Assembly: GCF_009753675.1 (NCBI RefSeq)
Contig: NZ_WQLV01000008.1
Location: 185,799 to 249,798 of the forward strand
Source of the DNA: Parasedimentitalea huanghaiensis
GTDB lineage: Bacteria; Pseudomonadota; Alphaproteobacteria; Rhodobacterales; Rhodobacteraceae
DNA: 64,000 nucleotides
Direction of reading: 5' to 3'
Below, piece after piece: positions 45,295 through 54,212 of the stretch. The notes under the pieces were generated by a model, which saw only the letters and a list, made by a program, of their open reading frames with translations, searched no databases and was not told the DNA's origin. Both the position numbers and the translations under genes were made by a program. The first letter of the stretch is position 1. Each line of letters starts with the position of its first letter.

Positions 45295-45909
45295 ACAAAC
45301 GCTGAACCCGTCGTACAAGTTCATTAGCACTGGCTGATTGTGCAACAGTTGTTCGGCTTCCCGGCCAACTATTCGACGATTCCGATCCATCATCCGAAGA
45401 TTAAAAACATATCGCTCAACTTGCCTAGGTGCCCAGCAACAGATGGATCGTTCAAACTGTTTTCTTACCTCCAATGCATTGACGGATGGTAGGATTGATA
45501 CACATGGTTTCTGTATGGGCACGACCCAACAGTATTGGACCCAAACATTGAAATTTGAAGCGTCCTGATATCAGTAAAGTCGCCGGGGTTGCAAAAAATC
45601 CCCTTTCGCGTGATGTTTATCTTGGGCGCTCCACTTTCGGGGGAATGTTTGAGCTCCGGTAATTTCCACGGTCCCCCGGCTCAGAGCTAAACCAGAAATG
45701 AGATATTTTAAGATAAATAGTGAGGTTAGGGCATATGAAAAGGTTTTGGCGCAATCACGCAGTGTTAGCCGACTTACCAGATTGTGGTAACGAGTGCTCG
45801 CCAACCGATTTTTGTTCTGATGTCCCTCCCCCCCCTTACAAACCTGCAATAATCAAGTCCGCACCACCATATCAGCGGTTAAAGGACACGCATTCGGAGG
45901 ATATTCGCC
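45295..45909. other. 615-base gap before the giant gene
   Basis: Only short frames without ribosome sites or recognisable domains occur on either strand. A C9 tract is at about 45827-45835. GGAGG (45896-45900) serves the downstream gene. The stretch is more AT-rich than its surroundings and probably holds the promoter of the 1913-residue gene; it also marks the edge of that accessory pair. Confidence 0.5.
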
Positions 45910-48900
45910 ATGGGTGAGTATGACGTTAGAGGCCCCGAACTAAAGAAAATGATCAAACTTGCACGCAAGCAATCGATCCCTTTTGGTTATAATCCCGGTA
46001 CAGGTCCAAAGGACGACTATTTTGGTCTTGATAAGCGAAAACCCCCAAAAACCGTTGGTAAAGCAGCCCTAGATGAAGGCGTCGGGAAAAAAGCTGCTTT
46101 TGGCACTGTGACAGTTGATGGCAAAGTAATGTCTTTGACCTGCCTACGCGTCGTCCCTTCAATTGCCAAAAAGCTGAAGAAATATCTGAAGTCTGAAAAA
46201 GTCTCTTTGAATGTAGAGATTCTCGATGAAGGCGGCTCAGTACTCGAGTCTGACATAGACGAAAACCTACCAGACGAATCCGAACCTACACCACCAGCGC
46301 CATCAGCCCCGTCTGAGCCATCAGAGCCATCAGCACCCGAAATGGGTGAACTAACTGTCCAGCTAAAGGCCTTGGCTCAGCGCATTCAAGGGCTTGAAGC
46401 TGATGTAAGTGGCCCCTTCGTAAAACTATACAAACAACTGGCCGCGTTCCTGAAGGAAGGCGACAGCGCCCGCGTCGAGTCTGGGATCGAAAAGGTTACC
46501 CAGGCTTTGGATAAACTCAAGGCTCCAGAGGGTGCAGAAGAGCAAGCACAAAAGCCGCCCGAGCCACCCGAAGATGGCGCTGGTGAAGAGGCGGAGGCTG
46601 GTCCAAATGCAGCCAAATGGATCGCCGCGCGCGATAAGATGGAACCTCATGTTCTTGAAGCCCTAAAACTCAATACCAGCAAAACGTCAAAAATTCGCGC
46701 GGTCTGGGCCTTTGCCAATGAAAAGGCCGATGGAGACAAGCCCAATTACGCTGCCGCACTCAAAGCTTTGGTGCCATTGGCCAGTCTAATTGCCGAGGCA
46801 CGCTCCGAAACCAAGTCCGAAGCGCAGGTCGCGGCTGAAGCGCGCAAGGAAGACGCCGGAGAACGCGTCGATAAGCTCAAAACTGAATGCGACATCAGTG
46901 TCGCCCGTATGCGCCCCGCAATCGAAAAACGCTTGGCAATGAAAGCCGAAGGCAACGACAAACTTCGTCAAGCCTGGATGATTGCTCAGGACAAAGCGGA
47001 AAACGGCGAGTATGCAACCGCGCTGGACTACCTAAAGCGCATCAATGCTGTTCTGGCCAAGCCACCCGTCGAGGCCGCTGATAAACCTGAGCCAGAAAAG
47101 CTCAAAGCCAAATCTCTGATGTTCCAAGACATAGGCGCTGCCGTCAAAACCGTTGCAGCAGCCAAACAGGAAATAGGGAAGTTCCCGGACACGCCATCAG
47201 GGGAATGGGCAACGATCCTGGATGGGGCGACCAAGGCATTAAATGAAATACCGGACACGGCCGAAGACAATGAAATTAAGGCGGCTATCAAAGACGCAGA
47301 AAACAAGACCGAAGGTGTGCTTGCGGATATGGGTGCCGCCATGGCTGAGCGCGAGATCTGGCTGAAGGAACTTGCTGTTTTCAAGGAACGCATGAAGATC
47401 CTAGGCAGCCACGCCATGCACGCAGTTGAGCCCATCGCTGGCAAGATCAAAGAAATCACTGATGCGCTGGCAGTCGCTGAAACCGCCGCAAAAACAGAAC
47501 GCAAATATGTGGCAGGCAAGAAAGAGCTGGCACGTCTGCGTGATCTTGCAGACAAGGCCGAGATCTATGCCGATGAGCTGTCTCACTACACAGAAATTGC
47601 AAAGGGTCGAAAAATCTTGTTCGATGCCCTGCCCGGGGCCGCGCCTGGTGGAGCGCACCAGTCACTTGTGGACGCATTAGCCAAAGCCAAATCCGTCTGG
47701 GCCGAAGCCGAAGTTCATAAGGGTGCAGGCAAATTCAAAGAGGGTGTAGCCAAACTAAACGAAATGCGAACAGCCCACGAGGACTATGTCAAACTTCACG
47801 TTCTTCATGGCAAATACAATTCGCGACGTGTCCAATTCCGGACTGATCTAGACGGCCTCTTGAACGGGCTGGGAACGCTCAAAACCAAAGCAGAAGCTAT
47901 TGAGGGCGCGAACAGTTCTGTGGAATTGGGTTTGACCAAATTAGCCGCGCCGCTTGAAACAACCTATACCGACGCGACGGTTGCAAAGATCGGCTATCGC
48001 GCTGCACATGAAAAAATGGGGCGTGATCTCGGTATCTTGTATCGTATTCTGTACCCTAGAAAAGCAGCTGCCAAAAACTATGTGACGGCGCTTGAAAAAT
48101 TCGACAAAGCGTATGCCAAGGGCCCGCTGAACCTGAAAACCCACCCCGGAATTGAAGGGATCAGAGAATACGTGGATCTCATGGGGCGTGACTTGAAGGG
48201 GGCAGAGGAGGCAGCCAAGAAATTCAAGTTTGGTTTGGCCGAAAAATTGCTGAAAGTGACTGAGGGCAAGTGGGCCACTTGGGATCAGCTTGGCAAAGAT
48301 TACAAGGCGTACAAAGACAAGTACGACGTGGTTAACCCGAAATTTGACGAACTGGTCAAAGATCTCGACTGGGATTCCAATACCTTCTTCGATGCCGCGG
48401 ATTTGGCCGATACGATGAATGCCGCGGCTGATGCTCGGGTGGCCAAAGATTACAAACGCGCCAAAACCGAACTTGAGTCAGCTGAAAAGCTGATCGAATA
48501 CGTCAAAACGCTTAAGGAAAAAGACGCCAAATCCAAAGAAGCCCTGGAAGGCAGCGATGACAAACTTGGAAAAATCGACACCGAGTTTGACAGCGCTTTC
48601 AAAGTATTCACCGACCTGAAAGGCTTGGTTACAAGTGGCGACAAGGACAATGTTTTTCAGGCAGAGGTGCAGCGCGCCGAAGCTGAAGCGAAAAAAGCCA
48701 GTGATGTAAAAGATCAAAAGGATGCGGATGCAAAGCAGATGGCCAAAGACCTGCAAGCAGCCATCGACATTCTCAAACCACTCGTCCTGAAAGGCGATCG
48801 CGCCCAGATCTACAAAACAACCTTGGCGAAGGTCGAACAGGAGATCACCGATCTCAAAGCCCTCCCTGGCGATCAGAAACCGGCTGCCAAAGATGATTGG

Positions 48901-51651
48901 GAGGCGATGGAGAAGCTGGTTGTGGAGGCCAAAGAAGCAGTAAAATCACCAGACTTCGATTTCCAAACTGGCGAAGCCTTGATGAACGACGCCCTTCGCA
49001 AGGGGCGTGATGCGCGCAAAAAGGCCGAGATTAACCCAAAAATCAAAGCTATTCTTGATCATCAATATGGACCTGTAGAGACAATCTCAGACATTAAAGG
49101 CCAGCCAAGTGGAGCGGCAAACTTCGATAAAGAAATCAAATTGCTAAGCGGGCATGTCAAAGAGATCGAGGACCACAAGAAGGCTGGAGAATACGAAAAG
49201 GCATACGAAGTCGCCAAGGAAAGTATGAAACTTAGTGAGCCAGTTTGGGATAAGGTTCAGGCCTACGAAGATGTGGTGACTGAATACACAACCAAAGTCG
49301 GTCCGATGAAGGTCACGTATAATGCGTATGATCAAGTCGTAAAGGATGAGAGAAAAGACAAAATTGCCGCCCTGGAAGAGGCCTATAAGAAGCTCATGCT
49401 TGCGCATGATTTCAAGGGTGCCATTAGGTTATGTTTCAATATCAAAATGGAAATCTGGAGCTGCATGGGGCACCAGAAAACTCTGGACCCCTGGAAAGCA
49501 GCCCGGGTAACAGCCGTTGCTAAAATCAAAGATGTTGATGACGTAAAGAACGACGCCGTTACCGACGACTTGGACAAGTTGAACAAATTGCTGGCCTCTG
49601 CCGACGCCACGGCAAAGGAGTTCAAATACAAAGAAGCCTGCAAAATTGTTGACCCGATTGCCGAACAGTCTGCTGCTCTGGTCACTACCGCAGGGTTGTT
49701 CAAGGCCTTTGCTGAGTCCAAGAAAACAGCCGAACAAGAAATCGCAAAGCTTAATGACAAAGACCAAGTCAAAATGCTTAAGGATCGTGTCGACCAAAAG
49801 CTTAAAAATGCACAAAGCCGGGCCACTGAAAAAGACTACGCTGGCGCAAAACGGCTGGCTGATCAAATCCCCGATGATGTTGCCAAGGCCTTGCTGGTTG
49901 ACAACAAAAATGCCGCCCTTGGTGAGCTTTCCGATGAACTGACGACGTTGGATAAGGACGATGGTGAGGCAATCAAGAAATCAATTGCCAAGGCACGCGA
50001 GCTGGTTGAGCAGCTCTCAACTTCGCCAGATAATGCATTTGTTCTTCCTGGGTTGATCCCCGTCAACAAAGGCTTGAAAGCGGCTGAGGAAAAGGCCGAC
50101 ACTGATGGCCTTGCCGCGACGAAGCTGCTGGACGCCGTGATTGCCTCCTGCAAAACACTCCAGACTGGGCTTTGGCATTTCGATCAGCTCAAAACGGTTG
50201 CCGGGCGTGCTGAGAAACGGTTCGAACCACTGGAAGAAAACCACACCGGAAAAGAGCACGTCGCCGAAGAAGCCGCTAAAATCAAGCTCCGCATTGCCGC
50301 TCTGACAGTAGACGCAATTGCGTCGGGCAAGACCGAAGCTGGCTTTGCAGCAGCCGAAGCTATATTTTCGGACATTATCCGGGTTATGGCGCTTCGCGAT
50401 GGTTTCAAGGAATACAAAGACCGAGCAGACCTATTCGATGCCCGGTTGCTGGTTCTGGACAAACATCCGCACCGGTACGCCATTAAGGATTCCCTGGATA
50501 AAATCCGGACCAACCTAGCACAGGCTGCAGGGGACGCATCGTTAGACAAATTCCCCGAAGCCAAAAAGAACCTCGACAAGGTCGAGACAGCTCTGCTCGA
50601 CGCAGAAATCGAAGTCAAGATGCGCAACAACGAACCACCAGACGCCAATCAATTGAAGGCCTTGATGAAGCGTGACGATGGCATGGAAAAACTAGACGAA
50701 ATCGTGAAAGGCACCAAAACCAGCGAAGGTCTGGATGAAGCGACTAAGAGAAAGGTCATTAAAGCGGCGTTCGAAGCACGGTTTGGCTGCAAACTGGTTG
50801 TGACAAACAAAGAGATGACCCACTGGGCCGATCTGGAAGGTAAAGGGCCCAATCTCGCGCGCATGTACGAGACGATGAGCCAATTGCCGCCATCCGATAC
50901 CAATGTAAACGACAGCCTGATGGAATATTGGACCTCAGACCAAGGTGGCGGGTCTTCTTTCAGTGGGGCAAGCAAAAAGGTAAAGGTACGTGAGGGTAAT
51001 ACCAAGTACTCGTGGGATTACGGTTTTGGTGACGAATATGAAGTCGGCGAAGTCGATCCAAAATGTGTACCCAAGAACACCGACCCCGTCGAAGCCCTGG
51101 ATTGGAACACCATTCACGAGGTCGGGCACGCCGTTGATGACAACCAGAAATATATGGAGAAAAACGGGAAGAAACTAGCTGGGTGGGAGTTCCACTTCGG
51201 TGATTTCACACCCGTGGCCAAGGCGATCGCGAAACATTACTCCTATGACTATTCCTATGCACTCGCCTATATCTCCGGGAATACAGATCCACCCACACCT
51301 CGGGCGCCAGAAAAAGTTGAACCCGAAACTTGGGAGCGAAACCGGGTACGGCTCATATCTCATGTGGATGATTGCCGCGCTTCAGGAAACCCATGGATGA
51401 GTGCTTCGGGTGCGAAAAAACTAGCCGTAAAAGATGGCGGAACTGATCGGATATTCCATGAGGCATATGTAGGCAGGTGGGTAAGCTACGACGCCTCTGC
51501 CCGATCAGAGGCGATCACTGGATATCAATTCAGAGCCCCGGCTGAATGGTTTTCTGAGCTCTACGCAGCCTACCATTGCGACAAGCTGGGCGACCTGCAT
51601 CCAGCAGTAGATTGGCTGTCCAAGATCTCACCCAAGAAGAAGCCGCAATAG
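45910..51651 (+). CDS. Giant repeat protein with anthrax-lethal-factor-like metallopeptidase domain
   Basis: A 1913-residue protein without signal peptide or membrane helix. Residues 1-115 form a basic N-terminal domain; about 119-144 is a Pro/Ser/Glu linker; about 150-1580 is helical, with a degenerate unit built on (D/E/K)-(Y/F)-x-x-A-x-x-L, seen near residues 279, 367, 608, 770, 845, 1094, 1166, 1237, 1309 and 1545. The C-terminal domain has the zinc motif H1736-E-V-G-H1740-AVDD and, downstream, Y1872-x6-E1879 (AEWFSEL). In lethal factor the pattern is HEFGHAVDD and Y728-x6-E735, so the third ligand and catalytic Tyr are also conserved. The HExxH-to-Glu spacing is about 90 residues longer. 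A zinc protease effector is the best reading; substrate and export route are unknown. A CpXC gene follows 9 bases later. Confidence 0.85.
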   Translation: MGEYDVRGPELKKMIKLARKQSIPFGYNPGTGPKDDYFGLDKRKPPKTVGKAALDEGVGKKAAFGTVTVDGKVMSLTCLRVVPSIAKKLKKYLKSEKVSLNVEILDEGGSVLESDIDENLPDESEPTPPAPSAPSEPSEPSAPEMGELTVQLKALAQRIQGLEADVSGPFVKLYKQLAAFLKEGDSARVESGIEKVTQALDKLKAPEGAEEQAQKPPEPPEDGAGEEAEAGPNAAKWIAARDKMEPHVLEALKLNTSKTSKIRAVWAFANEKADGDKPNYAAALKALVPLASLIAEARSETKSEAQVAAEARKEDAGERVDKLKTECDISVARMRPAIEKRLAMKAEGNDKLRQAWMIAQDKAENGEYATALDYLKRINAVLAKPPVEAADKPEPEKLKAKSLMFQDIGAAVKTVAAAKQEIGKFPDTPSGEWATILDGATKALNEIPDTAEDNEIKAAIKDAENKTEGVLADMGAAMAEREIWLKELAVFKERMKILGSHAMHAVEPIAGKIKEITDALAVAETAAKTERKYVAGKKELARLRDLADKAEIYADELSHYTEIAKGRKILFDALPGAAPGGAHQSLVDALAKAKSVWAEAEVHKGAGKFKEGVAKLNEMRTAHEDYVKLHVLHGKYNSRRVQFRTDLDGLLNGLGTLKTKAEAIEGANSSVELGLTKLAAPLETTYTDATVAKIGYRAAHEKMGRDLGILYRILYPRKAAAKNYVTALEKFDKAYAKGPLNLKTHPGIEGIREYVDLMGRDLKGAEEAAKKFKFGLAEKLLKVTEGKWATWDQLGKDYKAYKDKYDVVNPKFDELVKDLDWDSNTFFDAADLADTMNAAADARVAKDYKRAKTELESAEKLIEYVKTLKEKDAKSKEALEGSDDKLGKIDTEFDSAFKVFTDLKGLVTSGDKDNVFQAEVQRAEAEAKKASDVKDQKDADAKQMAKDLQAAIDILKPLVLKGDRAQIYKTTLAKVEQEITDLKALPGDQKPAAKDDWEAMEKLVVEAKEAVKSPDFDFQTGEALMNDALRKGRDARKKAEINPKIKAILDHQYGPVETISDIKGQPSGAANFDKEIKLLSGHVKEIEDHKKAGEYEKAYEVAKESMKLSEPVWDKVQAYEDVVTEYTTKVGPMKVTYNAYDQVVKDERKDKIAALEEAYKKLMLAHDFKGAIRLCFNIKMEIWSCMGHQKTLDPWKAARVTAVAKIKDVDDVKNDAVTDDLDKLNKLLASADATAKEFKYKEACKIVDPIAEQSAALVTTAGLFKAFAESKKTAEQEIAKLNDKDQVKMLKDRVDQKLKNAQSRATEKDYAGAKRLADQIPDDVAKALLVDNKNAALGELSDELTTLDKDDGEAIKKSIAKARELVEQLSTSPDNAFVLPGLIPVNKGLKAAEEKADTDGLAATKLLDAVIASCKTLQTGLWHFDQLKTVAGRAEKRFEPLEENHTGKEHVAEEAAKIKLRIAALTVDAIASGKTEAGFAAAEAIFSDIIRVMALRDGFKEYKDRADLFDARLLVLDKHPHRYAIKDSLDKIRTNLAQAAGDASLDKFPEAKKNLDKVETALLDAEIEVKMRNNEPPDANQLKALMKRDDGMEKLDEIVKGTKTSEGLDEATKRKVIKAAFEARFGCKLVVTNKEMTHWADLEGKGPNLARMYETMSQLPPSDTNVNDSLMEYWTSDQGGGSSFSGASKKVKVREGNTKYSWDYGFGDEYEVGEVDPKCVPKNTDPVEALDWNTIHEVGHAVDDNQKYMEKNGKKLAGWEFHFGDFTPVAKAIAKHYSYDYSYALAYISGNTDPPTPRAPEKVEPETWERNRVRLISHVDDCRASGNPWMSASGAKKLAVKDGGTDRIFHEAYVGRWVSYDASARSEAITGYQFRAPAEWFSELYAAYHCDKLGDLHPAVDWLSKISPKKKPQ

Positions 51652-51660
51652 GAGTTTGTA

Positions 51661-52368
51661 ATGTCATTGTTTGTTTCAATGCATGTTGATTGCCCTGAAT
51701 GCGATCACACCAATACAATGGATGCGGTAGGCAGCGTAAATGCGGACAGGCGGCCGGATCTAAGGGAGGATATCCTGGAAGACCGGTTCCAAATCATAAA
51801 ATGCGCCAATTGCGATACCGAGTTTCGACTGCAGCCTGAGTTCAACTATCTGGATGTGGAAAATGGATTGTGGATCCTTGCAATGCCTGCAGATGGCGTT
51901 GCGGACTACATCGAGAACGAAGACAAGACCACGGCCTTGTTCGGAACATCTTACGGTGCTGATGCTCCTGACGCTGCTCAAACTGTTGGTGATAACTTGA
52001 CGTGTCGTCTGACTTTTGGCTGGCTTGCCGCGCGCGAAAAACTGGTTCTTCGGATTGCCGGTCTCGACGATATAATTGTCGAAATGATGAAGATGGATCT
52101 GCTACGTCGTATGCCGGGAGCCCATTTCGACATTGGTGTGGAGCTTCGGGTAACGTCTGTTTCCGATGAAAACCTTGAACTTGCCTGGGTTCGGGCGGAC
52201 TCAGAGGAAGCATTGGAGTTCATGGCCGTCAGCAAAGAGGCCTATTTCAGTGTTGAAAATGCGCGAGATCAATGGGGCGGCATAGAGGCGCAGTTAACTG
52301 ATGGTCCATTTGTGGATATCCAGAAGCTGTTTCTCGGCGGCGGACGGAACCAAGACGCGGCAGAGTAA
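51661..52368 (+). CDS. CpXC-domain protein
   Basis: A 235-residue protein that starts with the CpXC domain: C11-P-E-C14 and C48-A-N-C51 are the likely zinc ligands, separated by a helical segment. The rest is an uncharacterised alpha/beta region ending in an acidic tail. CpXC is a family of unknown function often found in variable gene neighbourhoods. The ATG has TAGGAG upstream and follows the giant gene by 9 bases, so the two are co-expressed; it may be a partner, immunity or adaptor protein. That role is inference. Confidence 0.85.
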   Translation: MSLFVSMHVDCPECDHTNTMDAVGSVNADRRPDLREDILEDRFQIIKCANCDTEFRLQPEFNYLDVENGLWILAMPADGVADYIENEDKTTALFGTSYGADAPDAAQTVGDNLTCRLTFGWLAAREKLVLRIAGLDDIIVEMMKMDLLRRMPGAHFDIGVELRVTSVSDENLELAWVRADSEEALEFMAVSKEAYFSVENARDQWGGIEAQLTDGPFVDIQKLFLGGGRNQDAAE

Positions 52369-52377
52369 CCGGCTTAG

Positions 52378-52422
52378 AAGCTTCGCAGGTGATTGGGTCT
52401 CCTTGTGCCTGCGAAGCTTTTA
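52378..52422. terminator. Hairpin terminator between convergent genes
   Basis: AAGCTTCGCAGG (52378-52389) pairs with CCTGCGAAGCTT (52408-52419), a perfect 12-bp stem with an 18-base loop, followed by TTTTA. It serves the CpXC gene and perhaps, from the other side, the acyl-CoA ligase. Confidence 0.75.
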
Positions 52423-52434
52423 GGGGAACCGGAG

Positions 52435-54207
52435 TTAGACCTGACCACCGTGTTCCTGCAACATTTCTATCATTTTGTCACGCATCACGAACTTCTGGGG
52501 TTTGCCGGTGATCGTCATAGGCAAGTCTGAAACGATGCGGATGTGACGGGGGATTTTGTAATGCGCTATTTGCCCTTTGCATAAAGCTATAAGCTCCTCA
52601 CCGGTCAATTCGGTCCCGGGTTTTGCAACTGCCCAGGCGCAGACGTCTTCACCCAATCGTTCATCCGGGATGCCGAACACTTGCACCTCGCTGACACTGG
52701 GATGGGTGAACAGGAACTCTTCAATTTCTCGCGGGTAAATGTTTTCACCACCGCGAATGATCATGTCTTTGACGCGGCCGACAATTGAACAGAATCCTTG
52801 GGCGTCAAACACCGCCAGATCACCGGTATGCATCCAGCCATCAACGATGCTGTCTGCCGTTTTGTCCGCGTCGTCCCAATAGCCCTTCATCACCGAATAA
52901 CCGCGGGTGCAAAGCTCACCTTGCTCGCCTACAGCGACATTCTCACCATTTTTTGCAACGATCTTGGCTTCTAGATGCGGATGGACCCGGCCGACTGTTT
53001 CGCAGCGTTTCTGGGTGGTGTCTGTCACAAAGCTTTGGAAGGACACGGGCGAGGTTTCGGTCATGCCGTAGCAGATTGTTACCTCTTTCATGTTCATCTC
53101 ATCATTGACCCGTTGCATGACATCGACCGGACAGGGGGCACCTGCCATGATGCCGGTGCGCAGGCTGCTGAGATCGCGTGGCTTTGCCTCCAGATCCTCG
53201 AGCATGGCGACAAACATGGTTGGAACGCCATAAACTGCTGTGCAGCGTTCGTTGGACAATACGTCCAGGGTTTGCCCGGCATCAAACGCCTCACCCGGGA
53301 ACACCATGGCTGCGCCTGTGCTGACCGCGCCAAGTGATCCGAGCACCATGCCAAAGCAATGATAAAGCGGCACAGGTATCGCCAAACGGTCGCTTTCAGT
53401 GAGATTGATCCGACGGGTCGAAAACCGCGCGTTGTTGACGATGTTGTAATGCGACAGGGTTGCGCCCTTGGGCGCGCCAGTGGTGCCGGAGGTGAATTGA
53501 ATGTTGATCGCGTCATCCGGGTTCAACGTTTTGTCGATTGTCGGCATCCGCAGCTGCTGTGCGGGACCGCCTAATTTACAGACTTGGTCAAACGAGTAAA
53601 CACCCGGGTCTGCATCCGGACCCATCACAACGACGCTGCGCAAGTCAGGCACCCTAGCCGCCCGCAATTGCCCTGGTTTGCAAGTTTCAAGTTCGGGCGC
53701 CAACTGTCGGATCATGTCCAGATAGTCAGAGGATTTGAAAGCTCGCGCTGTGACTAGCGCCTTGCATCCGACTTTGTTCAGCGCATACTCCAGCTCGTTC
53801 AGCCTGTAGGCTGGGTTGATATTGACCAGAACAATCCCGATCCGTGCGGTGGCAAATTGCGTCAGCACCCATTCGCAGCGGTTGGGTGACCATATGCCAA
53901 CCCTGTCACCTTTGGTCAGGCCCAGTGCCAGCAGGCCAGCAGCCAGCTCATCCACGGCCCGGTCCAGCTCGTAATAGCTCATCCGGATACCTTGTTCGGC
54001 AAAGATCATGGCGTCGCGCGGACCGAACCGCGACACGGCTTCGCGCAGAAGCTGGGGGATGGTGGCATAGACCAGTGGCGGTTCATTCGCCCCCCGCAGA
54101 TAAGACTGTCCGTTTTGCGGGGCGGTTGTTTCGCTGTTGATCTCGTCACTCTGGCCAAGGTCCAGAATTTTGCTTGCCAGACTTTCGTTCAAAATTGACA
54201 TTGCCAT
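52435..54207 (-). CDS. AMP-forming acyl-CoA ligase at the end of the amide operon
   Basis: A 590-residue ANL-superfamily ligase. The P-loop is FTSGTTGAPKGATLSHYN, followed by YGMTETSPVS, WMHTGDLAVFD, VGRVKDMIIRGGENIYPREIEEF and the late lysine motif TGKPQKFVMRD. It resembles medium-chain/short-chain acyl-CoA ligases that end in a YKIPRHIRIVSDLP segment. It begins 5 bases after the ATPase-amidase gene. In that place it probably activates the acid released by the amidase. Confidence 0.93.
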   Translation of the reverse strand: MAMSILNESLASKILDLGQSDEINSETTAPQNGQSYLRGANEPPLVYATIPQLLREAVSRFGPRDAMIFAEQGIRMSYYELDRAVDELAAGLLALGLTKGDRVGIWSPNRCEWVLTQFATARIGIVLVNINPAYRLNELEYALNKVGCKALVTARAFKSSDYLDMIRQLAPELETCKPGQLRAARVPDLRSVVVMGPDADPGVYSFDQVCKLGGPAQQLRMPTIDKTLNPDDAINIQFTSGTTGAPKGATLSHYNIVNNARFSTRRINLTESDRLAIPVPLYHCFGMVLGSLGAVSTGAAMVFPGEAFDAGQTLDVLSNERCTAVYGVPTMFVAMLEDLEAKPRDLSSLRTGIMAGAPCPVDVMQRVNDEMNMKEVTICYGMTETSPVSFQSFVTDTTQKRCETVGRVHPHLEAKIVAKNGENVAVGEQGELCTRGYSVMKGYWDDADKTADSIVDGWMHTGDLAVFDAQGFCSIVGRVKDMIIRGGENIYPREIEEFLFTHPSVSEVQVFGIPDERLGEDVCAWAVAKPGTELTGEELIALCKGQIAHYKIPRHIRIVSDLPMTITGKPQKFVMRDKMIEMLQEHGGQV

Positions 54208-54212
54208 CTCAC

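Noticed and set aside
45247..45849. Short frames of 76-92 codons in the gap before the giant gene
   Set aside because: No ribosome sites, no motif, and mutually overlapping on both strands; treated as non-coding.
45910..52368. Prophage or contractile injection system origin of the giant gene
   Set aside because: No tail, baseplate, sheath or integrase genes are nearby; the idea cannot be supported from this window.
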